A DNA stretch of 64,000 bases. Source: Turbatrix aceti (taxonomy: Eukaryota; Nematoda; Chromadorea; Rhabditida; Panagrolaimidae). A program made the position numbers and the translations under genes. The notes beneath the pieces are model-generated. The model saw nothing but the letters and a program-made list of their open reading frames with translations, ran no database searches and had not been told where the DNA came from. The stretch lies in assembly GCA_963969345.1 (NCBI GenBank), contig OZ017767.1, positions 1,240,001 to 1,304,000 on the forward strand, read 5' to 3'. This document shows, in pieces, positions 1 through 11,494 of this stretch (its first letter is position 1; each line of letters begins with the position of its first letter).

Positions 1-6
1 ACAAGT

Positions 7-3000
7 TTACCCTCTAACAATGCACAAAATCATGGTTTTTATAAATTTCCTGTAAGGTACTGTCATGTAGATGTTCATGGTTAGCTGAACGATGCAATTG
101 AGGTAAATCAATGACATTGCAGCATTGACCGTAAATACCGAGTCCCGAATGCCACTGAAGCTACCGATAACCATAATGAGATACGGTGTAGCGAGAAATA
201 TTATGGTAGTCAAAAGGTGTTCGACGTTGTACAACAGAAGAAGTCGATAGTAGTTCAGCGAATAAGGATAAGCGTTTCCGTTTTTGAGCTTCTTTAGTCG
301 TTTAACACTTAAAATGGAGATAAAGACCGCAGCTAGGTAGCAGATGACACCGATTACAATAGGCATTGCAATAACTTGCGTGCCGCTTACTAAGTCGACG
401 ACTAGATAGTTTGATTCATTGAAGAACATTCTTAGCGACGGATCGTAGCCTTCAGCGATGTCGTGAATATTAGAAGTATCAGTTGAAATCTGGAGGAATA
501 GGGTGTAGATGGAGGGTGCTGCTGTGAGGACAGATAAAACTGCGTAATAGAAGATAAACGAGTTGGATTCTGCGAAATCTGTCCATTTTCCCGGGTATGT
601 CTGAGATTTTGCATACACATTTAGGTTAGCGTTACCAAATCGAACAACCTACCAATAAGTATCTGTATAATATAGATACAAACATGCTACCATAGCTGTT
701 GACTCCACAAAATAGACCCAGTTTCATGAGCAATAGTGCTCACAAAAAAATATATCTAAATGTAAGTAGATATGTCTATAAAGAGTTATAGACATAACTA
801 TGACTTCAGCACCTGATACACAAAACTATAAATCGGAGCACCGTATAGACAAAACTATAAATCAAACAAGCTTGGCAAAGCGTGTCAAACACGTTTTCAT
901 TGCTTTTGATTTTCAGGCTTCCCTTCCCGCTTCGCGGCATCCACTGAGTATTACTTTTTGGCACGTTCAGACATTCGTTTACTAACAAAATAAATAAATA
1001 AATGACAAAACATAAAACAAAAACAAAAAAATGAAAGCATCGTCGAAGTCTTCTTCATTTTTCTCTGTGAAGCATCGTGGACTTGGCTTTTGCTTGGATG
1101 ATGCGGTAAATGGTTGTAGCTGGGTCAGGATTGAAGTCATCTGAAAGTCTCGAGGCATCACTGAAAACAAATCAAACCCTGAAACTTTTCTGCCCCAAAA
1201 TTTGATGTCAACTGCCTTTCAACCGTTTTTTTTACCTTTTTTTGCAATTGTGAAGCCAAATCTTGGCACCCCAGCTGTCGCAGCGCAATCCTACCTAACA
1301 AATTGCAGAACTCTCATAACACAATCGCATGAAAAGGAAAGAAAATGGTTGAAACTTGGTTGGTATACAAAAAATAGTAAAAACACCCAAAAACTTGGAA
1401 AAATTCAAAAACCTACGTCGGTGGAAGAGCTCGGATAGAAGTTGTACACGCTGGAGTGTGTCGCCGGATGAGTCTGAAACAAAAACAAAATAAATCAAGC
1501 CAAAAAAAACAACAATTGCAACTCGCCCGAAGAAAATAACATAGACAAAAAAAGAACAAAGTTCGGCTGAACAAGCCGAGCGCTGCGACGCAACATTCGT
1601 GTTGAGACTCCTCTCCTCAACAACGGAAAAGTTGCAGATCGCGCAAGTTGTGAAATTATGTATTTGGACGAAATTTATATCTAAATTCGAAAACTTTGGT
1701 TTTTGAATTGATATTTAAAAGTTTTTTATTGTGAAAAAATAGAATCGAGCATTGTCGTTCGAACTTCTCTATTCACGTTTTTCAAAATTTTCATTTTTGC
1801 CAAAATTGAAGGAGGTGTACTAGAAAATTCATTACTAGGTAACAAATAAAGTCCCACATGCAGTTCAAAATGATTTCGAAGCACAACAAAATTCTCTATC
1901 TAGTAAAAATATGCACATACTTCAAAATAATTTTTAAATGCCTGAAAAACTCAAAGTTCCAAAAATTTTTCCTAAAAAATGAATTTTCAAAACTTTTTCA
2001 AAGTATAATCTAAAAACTAAAATCAGCATCGCATTCTACAGTATCTTTTACATCTGGAGTGATTGTTTCAGAATTTTATATTTTTTCCGTGCGCCAGTGG
2101 AAATTTTCTTCTGAACCTCCCTTTTTTTGTTGTGCAAACACCAAAATTTTTCAAAGTAGGGTTCGGTAAAAAAATCGGCATGGATCGCGTTTGAAATGCA
2201 TTTAGGCGAAAAATTAGGATCCGGGGCAGAAATGAACGCTGAAGCGAATGGCGTACTCCGTTTTTTAAATTGAGTTCTAAAAAGTTCCGAAAACCTAATT
2301 TTTCTCAGAAATCTCATTTTTTTCGAAACTTCTAAGGTGATAAGGTATACTTTTTTATTCAAAATCAGTTAGAGAATTTTGTTTCGCTTCAGAATTGCTT
2401 TTGTTTGCCTTCCTAGCTCATTCTGTTTACGCGCCGCGAGTTTTCTACCATACCTCCTTCGATTTTGTTAATTTTGAACGAATTAAAAAAAAGAATTATG
2501 TCAGCATAAAGAACACCCTTGAATCTGTCTGTAAACAAAATTTCATAAAAAAAACTGAATTTTGGGCTGAGTTACAATTTTTTTAAATTTGATTTGAAAT
2601 CCTCATCGCGAAAGTTCATTGACTCGTGCGCAACATGCGAAAGCGTCGGCAGTCGCAACCTTCCCCCTGATTTTTTTTGAGATATTTGCGCTCGTTTATA
2701 TACTTTTGTCTATAGCCGATTGAAAAAAATGAAGATGCATTGCTGGTTCTATACTTTTGTCTACTCTGAATTGTAGACACTGTATATAAAAGTGTTTTAT
2801 AGATGTGACTATAAACGAAATTTTTTTGTGAGTGAAGCATCTGGAGACGAATTTCTTATAAGACCTACGCAGAACGCCCCCGGGGCAGGTAGTGTATATA
2901 TCGGGGTAGCTATTGAAGTTATAATGTGAAGTGCGAAGGACCAAAAAATGTTATTGAATATCAGCCATTTGTATCTTTTTGTCAGCGTAGTTGCCTTGAT

Positions 3001-3105
3001 TGTGCATAGAATTACGATAGCGTATAGTGGAATTGTGATTGACGTTGAAACTATTGATACGACGGATACAAAGAGCTTTGTAGCGTCTACCGTTATTGCG
3101 GACAT
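7..3105 (-). pseudogene. Chemoreceptor gene A, disrupted seven-helix receptor
   Basis: This is a nematode chemoreceptor of the Str-superfamily type, closely related to intact genes B and C beside it. The second exon (7-600) is open and ends in helix 7 followed by the NIYMTVPYRK motif; a GT-AG intron (601-652) precedes it. The first exon exists in two pieces, 653-738 and 2831-3105, separated by a 2.1-kb insertion that brings in stops and has no GT at the junction, so it is not an intron. Joined, the two pieces align without a gap to gene B. The start is at 3105, in a context matching gene B. An LTR element sits 30 bp upstream of that ATG and would separate the gene from its promoter. A full-length receptor is very unlikely to be made. 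Confidence 0.85.
739..2830. mobile_element. 2.1-kb insertion with short terminal inverted repeats
   Basis: The element is flanked by AGTG on both sides (735-738 and 2831-2834). Its ends are mirror images: it begins CTCACAAAAAAAT and the right border carries the reverse complement. Further in, both ends carry related AT-rich motifs such as TATAGACAAAA followed by CTATAAA or GTATAAA. Removing the element restores a chemoreceptor exon of the same length as gene B. No transposase ORF is seen, so it is non-autonomous. The duplication could be 2, 3 or 4 bp because the border bases are shared. The interior holds exon-like pieces (see findings). Confidence 0.75.
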
Positions 3106-3135
3106 GCTGGCAGTATGTGAAAACTTTATATGAAA

Positions 3136-3529
3136 TAATGTGTACCCGGTTCCTCTCTAAGGCTCCCTACTTAACTCCTCTAACAACAATACCAACAATC
3201 ACAATATCACAATACAACAATCAAATTTATTCAGCAAAATCACACAAATTACAACAAGCAACCGGGGGACTTGGCCCTAGACAGTGGTTGGTGAAACCCC
3301 GTGTCTTAGGCTCTTATATAAAGATGCTAATGGGGCGTTGTTTGCTTCCGGATACTGTGGCAGGGAGATAGACAAAGAGAGGGAACAAGGTGTTGATCGC
3401 GTCCGCGGGCGCAAGTCATTTGTCTAACGACTTGCTAGCTCGCGCGGCTGGCCCCTCGCGCCAAAGGTTGGAGCGCGGGTTGCAACACTTCTTTGTCTTC
3501 CTCTTTTGCCTTACGCCGCGGATACAACA
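3136..3529 (-). repeat. 3' LTR of element 1
   Basis: This 394-bp copy lies next to chemoreceptor gene A. On the minus strand it follows the polypurine tract and is the downstream LTR. It has the same length and apparently the same sequence as the copy at 5127-5520. Confidence 0.9.
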
Positions 3530-3768
3530 CCCCTCCCCCTTTCGGGAGAAGTTTGAAGCCAATTCGGCCTCAAGCGGCGTGTGGTAGGTACAAAAGGTTT
3601 GAAATGGTATCCGGATTGCAGTGGCAACTAGTTGGGAAAAAGGGGCAACTACTTGAATTACGCGGTGCTCGTTTTGGAGAGAAAAAAAGGGAAACAACAA
3701 AACTCAACGCGGAGGTTGAAGCTCGACCCTGGTGTTGTGGGGAGCGGTGAGGTGTCGTCGCCGGAGAA

Positions 3769-5016
3769 TCAGGGCATCGACGTGGTGCAAGCGTATGCGT
3801 GTCGCTTGCGGGCCTTCATGTCGTCGCGGTGGGCTCGGTGTGTCTTGTCGCTGTCATCGTCCTTAATATGGAAGATGAAGCTTCCGTCGTTGCCAGTAAC
3901 GTGACCGGCAATCCAGACGTTCCTGAGCGGGTCACGACGCCAGACTTCGTCGCCAATTTGGAATGGCAGTTCCTCGTCTTTCACCTGATTGTATTGGTCA
4001 AAAGAGTTTGCAGCAACATGTTCGGCAGCACGGCTCGGAAAGCGGTGCTTCAAAGCGTTCAAGGTGGCGTTGTAGTTTTCACTGACTGCAGGATCCAAAG
4101 CATTGTAGGCCAATAGGGCAACACCTTCCATTTTGGAAACAAGGTAGGCAAGCCGTTGTTCGTCACGCATCTTGAAGGGAAATCTGGCAACTGTGAGTTC
4201 AAATTTGCGGAGCCAGTCGGAGAATGTTTGTGTTGGCATACCATTGAACATTGGACATACTTCCGTCATTGAATTCGTGGCTATCATCAGCATAGCAGCG
4301 TGCTTTGGAGGGTCGTCGGCAATGTCGTCGAAGGGTTCGTCAATATCACCCCCCAGGTGACAAGTGTCAAAGTATGACATCGAATTCGTTGTCCCAAACA
4401 TGACGTTCGTAGTGTGGTACTCCGTTGAGCTCGACTGGGGAGCGCTTTGCATAGACAGTGCTCGTAGTTGCTCGATTGCCTGAGCAGTGGGATCAAGCAT
4501 GGCCTGGGATTTCATCGGAGCACAAAATTTATCCCGGCGAATTAGCGTAGGGGGTTTCGGTTTTGAGTCTAGATTTAGTTCGTTAATTTTCGTCTCCAGT
4601 TTACGGATTTCGTCACGCAGCTCATCAAGCTGTTTCGTAGCGTTGCACGCCTTCGTAGTTAGTTCGGTCAATGCCGTCAATCGTATCGTAGTTTTCTCGT
4701 GATCCGTCGTTTGCTTCGTAAAAGCCGTTCCAAGAAGCTTCTTCAATTCATCGTACTTGTCTGTGTCGCCGTGCACAGCATCACCAATCTTCTCTGTGAG
4801 CGCAATGTTCACCTTCTCTTCAATATCATCTGCTTGTCGATCCTTGAGGGTCTGAATGTCCTCCTTTACTTCCTTGATCGCGGTTTCCAAATTATTTATC
4901 GATAACAACGTGCTCTTTTCGAACACCATCAGCGTTTTGACTAGCTGCTCGACGGTGTGGCAGTTTTCGAATAGGGATGGCATTTTCGAGTACGTATGCC
5001 GAGAGTTTGTCATCAA
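3769..5016 (-). CDS. Gag-like protein fused to a pol C-terminal tail
   Basis: A 415-residue ORF in one exon inside element 1. Roughly residues 1-150 are charged and likely coiled coil. Residues about 240-345 resemble the retrotransposon Gag core (a WLRKFE motif, then an aromatic/Leu pattern ending in KHRFPSRAAEH). The last 60-70 residues switch abruptly to an integrase-tail-like segment beginning FQIGDEVWRRD and rich in GHVTGN and basic residues. The fusion is in frame, so an internal deletion removed the enzymes and kept an open chimera. No zinc knuckle is visible. The ORF starts about 110 bp after the LTR, as expected for gag. Confidence 0.7.
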   Translation of the reverse strand: MMTNSRHTYSKMPSLFENCHTVEQLVKTLMVFEKSTLLSINNLETAIKEVKEDIQTLKDRQADDIEEKVNIALTEKIGDAVHGDTDKYDELKKLLGTAFTKQTTDHEKTTIRLTALTELTTKACNATKQLDELRDEIRKLETKINELNLDSKPKPPTLIRRDKFCAPMKSQAMLDPTAQAIEQLRALSMQSAPQSSSTEYHTTNVMFGTTNSMSYFDTCHLGGDIDEPFDDIADDPPKHAAMLMIATNSMTEVCPMFNGMPTQTFSDWLRKFELTVARFPFKMRDEQRLAYLVSKMEGVALLAYNALDPAVSENYNATLNALKHRFPSRAAEHVAANSFDQYNQVKDEELPFQIGDEVWRRDPLRNVWIAGHVTGNDGSFIFHIKDDDSDKTHRAHRDDMKARKRHAYACTTSMP

Positions 5017-5110
5017 AAGACGTTACACAAAATAAAATATCACACAATAGACAATAGGGCAGGGGCAATTTTTCCGGAAAAATGGGGGGGAGGCAGGGGG
5101 TGCCTTTAGA

Positions 5111-5126
5111 GCGGGAGTGGCACCAG
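5111..5126 (-). other. Primer-binding-site-like sequence of element 1
   Basis: Immediately internal to the 5' LTR the minus strand reads TGGTGCCACTCCCGC. The leading TGG would pair with a tRNA CCA end. I did not identify the tRNA. Confidence 0.5.
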
Positions 5127-5520
5127 TAATGTGTACCCGGTTCCTCTCTAAGGCTCCCTACTTAACTCCTCTAACAACAATACCAACAATCACAATATCA
5201 CAATACAACAATCAAATTTATTCAGCAAAATCACACAAATTACAACAAGCAACCGGGGGACTTGGCCCTAGACAGTGGTTGGTGAAACCCCGTGTCTTAG
5301 GCTCTTATATAAAGATGCTAATGGGGCGTTGTTTGCTTCCGGATACTGTGGCAGGGAGATAGACAAAGAGAGGGAACAAGGTGTTGATCGCGTCCGCGGG
5401 CGCAAGTCATTTGTCTAACGACTTGCTAGCTCGCGCGGCTGGCCCCTCGCGCCAAAGGTTGGAGCGCGGGTTGCAACACTTCTTTGTCTTCCTCTTTTGC
5501 CTTACGCCGCGGATACAACA
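5127..5520 (-). repeat. 5' LTR of element 1
   Basis: This 394-bp LTR precedes the gag-like ORF on the minus strand. Its outer flank is TGAAA, matching the flank of the other LTR. Confidence 0.9.
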
Positions 5521-5902
5521 TGAAATATGCAATGCAGGTTTGTTAGTTGTTGTAACAACCTATATGTTGTTACTACAACTGTATTATCTCTACCTTGGTA
5601 TGTATGTCAATGCCTGACTAGTATGATAAAAGTAATTTTGTTATTTGAAAGTTTGTGCCGTGCAAAACAAGGTATAATAAATTTTTTTACATGTTACGAT
5701 ATTGACAATTAAACAACATTACAAACTATCAAATCAGTACTTTTTTGTCGATGATAATGTTATTTCATTAAGCACTGATTGACGTTAGCTACGCATAAAT
5801 CGAAGCAACGACTACGGTCTTCGTGATCGATGAATTTGCCATATCTGAGATTTTTGACCTAAAAGTACCACGATTAAAACTATCGTGTGTGCCAATACAA
5901 AA

Positions 5903-6913
5903 TTACCTTCTTATGATTTTCAAAATAATATTTTTTACAAATTTTCTATAGGGTACGGTCATGTAGATGTTCATAGTTAGCTGAACAATGCAGTGTAGGT
6001 AAAGTGTAGACATTGTAGCATTGACGGTGAATAGTGAGTCGCGAATACCGGAGAAGGATCCAATAACCATGATAAGATATGGCGCGTAAAGAAATATCAC
6101 GGTTACTAGAAGTTGTCCCACATTGTACAGTAAGAGCAGCTGATGGTAGTTTGACGAAGCAGAGACAGTGCGATTTCTGAGTTCTTTTAGTCGTTTGACG
6201 CTCAAAAAAGATGTGATCATTGCAGATGTACTACAGATGACAGCTGTTATGACAGGCACCGCAATAACTTGAGTACCGCTGACGAAGTCGAGAACCAGAT
6301 AGCTGGATTCGTTGAAGTAGGCTTTTAGCAAAGGATCATAGCTTTCGGCAATGACATGGACATCGGAAGCATCAGTTGAAATTCGTCGAAACAGTGTATA
6401 GAATGAAGGGGCTGAGGTGGCGATTGAAAGAACGGCGTAGCTAACGATGAAGGTTTTAGAGGCCGCAAAAGTTGTCCACTTGCCCGGAAATGTCTAAGAT
6501 TTTACATTTGTTAGGGTTGTTAGCTTCAAAATATCGAACTATTATAATATACATACCAATAAGTATCTGTACAATAAGGACGCAAACATGCTTCCATAGC
6601 TGTTGACTCCGCAAAATAAACCTAATTTTATAAGAAATAATGAAGCATCGGGGGACAAATTTTTAATGAGGCCTACACAAAACCCCCCGGGAGCTGGCAA
6701 TGTATATATCGGGGTAGCTATTGAAGTTATCATGTGAAGTGCGAAGGACCAAAAAGTGTTATTGAATATCAGCCACTTATATCTTTTTGTCAGCGTGGTT
6801 GCCTTGATTGTGCATAGAATTACGATAGCGTAGAGTGGAATTGTGATTGACGTTGAAACCATTGATACGACAGATACAAAGAGTTTCGTAGCGTCTACCG
6901 TTGATGCGGACAT
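5903..6913 (-). CDS. Chemoreceptor gene B, Str-superfamily-like
   Basis: A seven-helix receptor in two exons (6557-6913 and 5903-6493) with an intron that starts GTATG and ends AG. Exon 1 carries helices 1-3, including a conserved KRYKWLIFN loop. Exon 2 carries helices 4-7 and ends in NIYMTVPYRKF. Such receptors act in the membrane of chemosensory neurons and couple to G proteins in nematodes; the ligand is unknown. The protein is about 315 residues, normal for the family. It is the intact sister of A and C and is the best reference for reconstructing where A was interrupted. There is no frame break. Confidence 0.85.
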
Positions 6914-7714
6914 GCAGATACCGTTGCTGGTGTTAATCTTCTAGTAGTGACGTTTTGATAAAGATTTGCTGACATGAGAAAGGCTGAAGTATAATACTAG
7001 TGAGTATTGCAAAGGTTATTTTCCACAACAAATTTCTTGTTAGCATACTAACTGCATTATCTTGCTTCTGTCAGAGGTACATAACTTGTTATGAGTACAG
7101 ACAGGTGTGTTCTATGAATCAATCAACGTTTTCTATGTTCACGTACATGTAATTTTTAATCTTTTAAATTCGAGTTCAAGTAAAAAAGAATTTACAAGTA
7201 CATAGAGTTTTAGTAGATAAAAAAAATTTACAAGTATATTTACAAGTAAAGAGCAAAAAAAATACAAAGTTTTCATGCAAATGACACATTTTTTGATTGA
7301 GATTTAGGATTGAAAATCAAAATTAATACATTTTAGTTAAATCATTGAGTTAATCAATTTGCAAAATTTTTAATAAATATTAATATTCTTGTTGCAATGT
7401 TCTCATGAATGTCTGCAAGCTATTTTATCAATATGGTGGAAGGTCCGACACAGGTGTTTTATTTTCAGATCATTGGGGGGAACATGTAGCTGTCGTGTTT
7501 TTATGGCAGAATGAAAACACATTTTTGCTGACATGAGAAATGCTGACTCATAAATTATTCAATTTGCTGGGTGATTGTGAATAAATATTAATAGTTATGA
7601 GTATAGATGTGCTATAGAGCCATGTTTTCTTACTACAATTTTGGTTGTCGATGTGTTTGCAATTTGGGACCTAAAGTTGTAATAGTTGTTATGTAGGCTA
7701 GCATGTCCGTAAAT
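6914..7714. other. Intergenic, AT-rich, upstream of gene B
   Basis: No gene is seen. A short near-repeat TTGCTGACATGAGAAA occurs at about 6969 and again at about 7528, and a looser version lies near 8784 upstream of gene C. It may be a shared control site or duplication residue. Confidence 0.4.
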
Positions 7715-8709
7715 TTACCCTCTAACAATTCGTATGATGATGGATTTTACAAATTTTCTGTAAGGCACAGTCATGTAGATGTTCATAGTTAGTTGAACGA
7801 TGCAGTGTAGATAAAGTACCGACATTCCAACATTGATCGTCAAAACCAGACCACGAATGCCAAACAAGGATACAAACATCATGGTAAGATATGGCGCGTA
7901 TAAAAGTAATACTGTAGAAAGAAGTTGTGCAACATTGTATATCAAAAGTAGTTGATGGTAGTTTGATGACGTGTTTGCAGTGAGAGTTTTCAGTTCTTTT
8001 AGTCGTTTGACGCTGAAAAAAGACGTCAACGCTGCCAGTACACTACAGATGACTGCGGTGACGACAGGCAACGCAACAACTTCTACACCGGTTACTATGT
8101 TCATTACGAGAAAGTTGGGTTCATCGAAGAATATCTCCAAGGACGGATCATAGCTTAGAGCAATAGCGTGGATATCGGAGGCATTTGTTGAAATCCCCAG
8201 AAACAGCGTGTAGAATGAGGGGGCTGCGGTGGAGATTGAAAGGACGGCAAAGATTACGATAAAAGCATTAGAAGCCGCGAAGGTTGTTCGTCTGCCCGGG
8301 AACGTCTGAAGTTTTAAAAATGTTAGGTTACTTAATTTATTTAATAACCTACCAATAAGTATCTGTACAATAGAGACGCAAACATGCTTATATAACTATT
8401 GACCAGGCAAAATAAACCCAATTTCACAAACAATAGTAAAACTTCTGGAGACGAGTTTTTGATGAGTCCTACGCAAACTCCTCCGGGAGCAGGTACGGTA
8501 TATATCGGAGTAGCTATCGAAGTTACTATGTGTAGTGCGAAAGTCCAAAAATTATTGTTGAATATTAGCCACTTGTACCTTTTTGTTTGCGTAGGTGCTC
8601 TGATCGTACACAGAATCACGATAGCATAAAGTGGAATTGTGATGGACGTCGAAGCTATAGATGCTACAGTTACAAAAATTTTTGTAACGCTGACTGTTGT
8701 GTGGGACAT
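7715..8709 (-). CDS. Chemoreceptor gene C, Str-superfamily-like
   Basis: An intact seven-helix receptor in two exons (8353-8709 and 7715-8305) with a 47-nt intron. The ATG at 8709 was chosen because the MSHTTVSVTK start aligns with MSASTVDATK of gene B; an ATG 18 nt further upstream is also in frame. Helices 1-3 are in exon 1 and helices 4-7 in exon 2, with the same intron position as A and B. The C-terminus has the PYRKF motif. The three genes have one orientation and about 1-2 kb spacing, which indicates tandem duplication. Confidence 0.85.
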
Positions 8710-9055
8710 ATATAATAGTTGATGCACTTCTTATGGCAGAATGGCAAAAATATACGATATAAATTTTCTGTAACACGTTTTTGCTAACATAAAAAGTACA
8801 TGATGTATTGGGTTAATCAGTTCGGTTTTTTTAATTTGTAGCATACAAACAAGATTACGAGTGTCTGTATCCATGACGATATAGGTTATTTAATTTCCGC
8901 ACAGGTGCGCTCTCCGACTAGTGAACATAATCTGTTTTCTGTTGTTTGTTAAGGCATGTTTATTTTGAGTATATTCAGTTTGTTACTTTTCAAAATAATT
9001 TACAGTTGACAACCAATTCAACATTTCATAAATACATAATCGAATAGTCACTTTT
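8710..9055. other. Intergenic between receptor C and the DB gene
   Basis: 346 bp of AT-rich sequence. It holds the likely promoter of gene C and the 3' end region of the DB-module gene. No ORF or repeat of note. Confidence 0.4.
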
Positions 9056-9813
9056 TTAGTACCCTTCACCATAGCTTTGAGAAGGAGCCAAAGGTTTCAG
9101 TAGAACGAGTCGCTCTGACGGATTCATTCCCGAAACTGCAGGATGTGTTCGTCGGCGGTATTCTGTGGCGATGTCGTTCCAGAAGCACTGTTTGATGCGA
9201 TCGAAGCGTTCGAGGCACGGTGCATAGGACATGTCAAGTTGAATCGTAGACGGCGGCTCTTCACGGCAGAAAATCATGCAGCGATCGCCAGCGGCATTCT
9301 GGGTGACTCCATTTCGCTGACAGCAATTTTCGTGATTTTTGTTTCGACTCGCACAGAAGTGAATCGCTGAGGCTGCGTCTATCGGACATTCGTCGAGACG
9401 GAAGAACATGGATTGGAGCTGAAAAAAATTTATGGTAAAGCTCAAACTGACTGAAAAATTACCGCAGCGGCGGAATAAGTTTTGTAGTTGCACTTGTTCA
9501 TACAGGCTTGGGGGAGTCCTCGATCTACGCAGCATTGGCTGAACTCGTCGTCTGGGGTCGCGTAGATCTGAAATATAGGCTTAGTTTTTACAAAAAAACT
9601 GGCGTTGTAGCTTACCGGTTTAAGGACCTCACTGCTCTGTACACTCTCGTCAACTGGTCTATGAAGAAATTTTTCTGTCCTAGAGCCCCTGGCTCTCGCG
9701 TTGCAGAATCGAAATCCGCATCCCAGTCCAAAGCAAGCGGACACTTCGCTGACGAGTAGACCAAAAAATATGAGGCATAGAAGAAAATATGAGGTGTTGA
9801 ACGTCGACGACAT
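9056..9813 (-). CDS. Secreted DB-module cysteine-rich protein
   Basis: Three exons (9616-9813, 9463-9567, 9056-9418), all phase 0, give 221 residues. A signal peptide of about 26 residues ends near SEVSA. The mature part has the spacing of the nematode DB module: a QCC pair, GLPQACMNKC, a middle Cys after the LDEC segment, then ENCCQRNGV and CMIFC, and finally CLERF and KQCFW. DB proteins are secreted or extracellular nematode proteins with no known catalytic role; the disulfide core is their hallmark. Introns are 44-48 nt. The start is the first ATG before the signal peptide. Confidence 0.8.
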
Positions 9814-10683
9814 GGATAAAAACTGAGAAATGACACCAGAGAGATCCGTGATTCCCAGGAATAATATTTAACTGAACCGTCGGATGCCATTTTGTATTTA
9901 TAGGCTGTCTCCTGGAGCAATCGAGAGAATCTGTGCAAACAGAGCTGTTTCCTTTTTTCCTCTCATCTTGAAACACCAGAGGGTGAAGAAGTATCTCTCG
10001 TCGACAAAAAAAGGCAAGGGTAGCAATTTTGTCTAGTTGTAAGTCGTTGTGCGTCCGATCCGATCAAAGTGCAAATATCCTCGACATTTACACGCTTATG
10101 ACCTAAGTAAACATTGAAGGAATTTTTGAATTTTGAACGGTTATTTTATGCGCTGATGTGTTTTGCGTTTGGCCGGGGGCGGATTTGATAGATCTAGTCG
10201 GTGTCGGTTGAACAGTTGAAAGGAAAACTGCCCTCCGTATACTATAGTATGTATCAGGCCGGATAGTCAAGTCCTGTTTTTACGCACAAAAGGGAGAGAA
10301 AGGATGTTTGTTTTAAGCCGGCAAATATCCCCATGGCTCGCGTTATGGGTTAATCTTTTTTTGTGTTTCATTCAAAACACAACATTTTTCAAAACATTTT
10401 CTGTGCATATTAAATTATGCTGGGCCAAAAGCAACCAGGAAGCTATCTTTAACACCTACATTTAAAAAAAAATTGAGTGTTTGTTAAAAAAATCTATCGT
10501 ATGCGATATTGAAGCTCCACAACGAAAATTGCATCCTTTGTTCACTGCATGATGCATTTTGAAGCTCCCATATTAACAAAAAGGGTGATTATTATCAGCC
10601 AGTACTTATAAAATCACTTGAATTCCTCTATGTTAATAAATATAATCATCCTCTTTAATATTCACAGACAACTTTATAACTTT
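9814..10683. other. Intergenic, nothing recognised
   Basis: 870 bp between the DB gene and secreted gene D. It must contain the DB gene promoter and the 3' region of D. I see no ORF with exon character, RNA gene or terminal repeat. Confidence 0.4.
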
Positions 10684-11494
10684 TCAAGTAGTAGTAATGC
10701 TTGCGCCATTATTGCCACTAATAGATACAACTGTGTTAGTGCCTTCGATTGTGATGTTAATGTAACCGTTACCGCCGTAGGACACCAGGTTATAAAAGTG
10801 CAGAGTCTGAAAATTAAATATTTAAACTGTGGAACAAAATTTTGTTAATAACTTACGTATCGTACTGGGGGGTCCTGTTCAATCGTAGCATTACAGTACT
10901 CCACGGAATCTTGTCTTTTTCTTCGCGCACTGGTGGTAGTGGACTTATTTTTCTTTTTGACCTTTGTAACTTTTTTTGTCACTACAGTTTTTTTCGTTGT
11001 TGCAGTATTACTGCCGCTATCTGCTATTGCAGAATTCAAAATTTGATAGGGATTTATGCATTGTGATTCACCGGCTAGGACTTCAAAGTAACAATCCATG
11101 CCTTCGGAGCCATGTGCTATGCAGGTTGCGTTGTTGGTCTCAATTGGAGTCACTGTGTAGTTGTAGTTTGCAAACATGTTGAAATTCTGTATCATGTTGA
11201 GGACGTAAAACTGTGAAAAACAACGATTTATAAGTATTTTGTTGATCAAAAACTGGCACACTGTTTGAACTTAACGAAACGAACCTCTTGCATCATCGCT
11301 GGCATAACATACAACCCATTGGTATCTTCATAATCCACCAAAACGGTCGTCGCTCCTCCTGCCGCGGAAGCTATCGTTGATAGCGTCGATGGTGTTGCAA
11401 CGCTCGTGATTTCAACTTCATCACTGTTCTGGGCGTAAATGCAAACTGCCGTCGTCAGAGTTATTAGAAAAATTCGTAATAAATTGGGTTTCAT
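10684..11494 (-). CDS. Secreted Thr/Lys-rich protein D with furin-type site
   Basis: First member of a four-gene family. Exons are 11285-11494, 10857-11210 and 10684-10806, all phase 0, giving 228 residues. A signal peptide (about residues 1-21) ends near CIYA. It is followed by a Thr/Ser/Ala-rich stretch, then a conserved core beginning YEDTNGLYVMPAMMQE and continuing as YVLNMIQNFNMF in exon 2 with paired Cys (ATCIAHG, MDCYFEV, QCINPY). Next come a Lys-rich block (TKKVTKVKKK) and ARRKRQD, a good proprotein-convertase site. The C-terminal exon is NxT-rich. I recognise no named family; a cleaved surface or matrix protein is an inference. Confidence 0.8.

Larger units (their letters stand above)
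3136..5520 (-). mobile_element. LTR retrotransposon, internally deleted (element 1)
   Basis: Two direct repeats of 394 bp (3136-3529 and 5127-5520) flank a 1.6-kb interior, and TGAAA is duplicated on each side (3131-3135, 5521-5525). On the minus strand the LTR begins TGTTGTATCC and ends in ACATTA. A primer-binding-like TGGTGCCACTCCC follows the 5' LTR, and a purine tract AAAGGGGGAGGGG precedes the 3' LTR. The LTRs look identical by eye, which implies recent insertion. The interior encodes a gag start joined to the end of pol; protease, reverse transcriptase and most of integrase are missing, so the copy must rely on proteins made elsewhere. Confidence 0.9.

Noticed and set aside
3130..3529. 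Plus-strand ORFs repeated at 3096-3371 and 5117-5362
   Set aside because: They are frames within the two LTR copies and simply repeat because the LTRs do.
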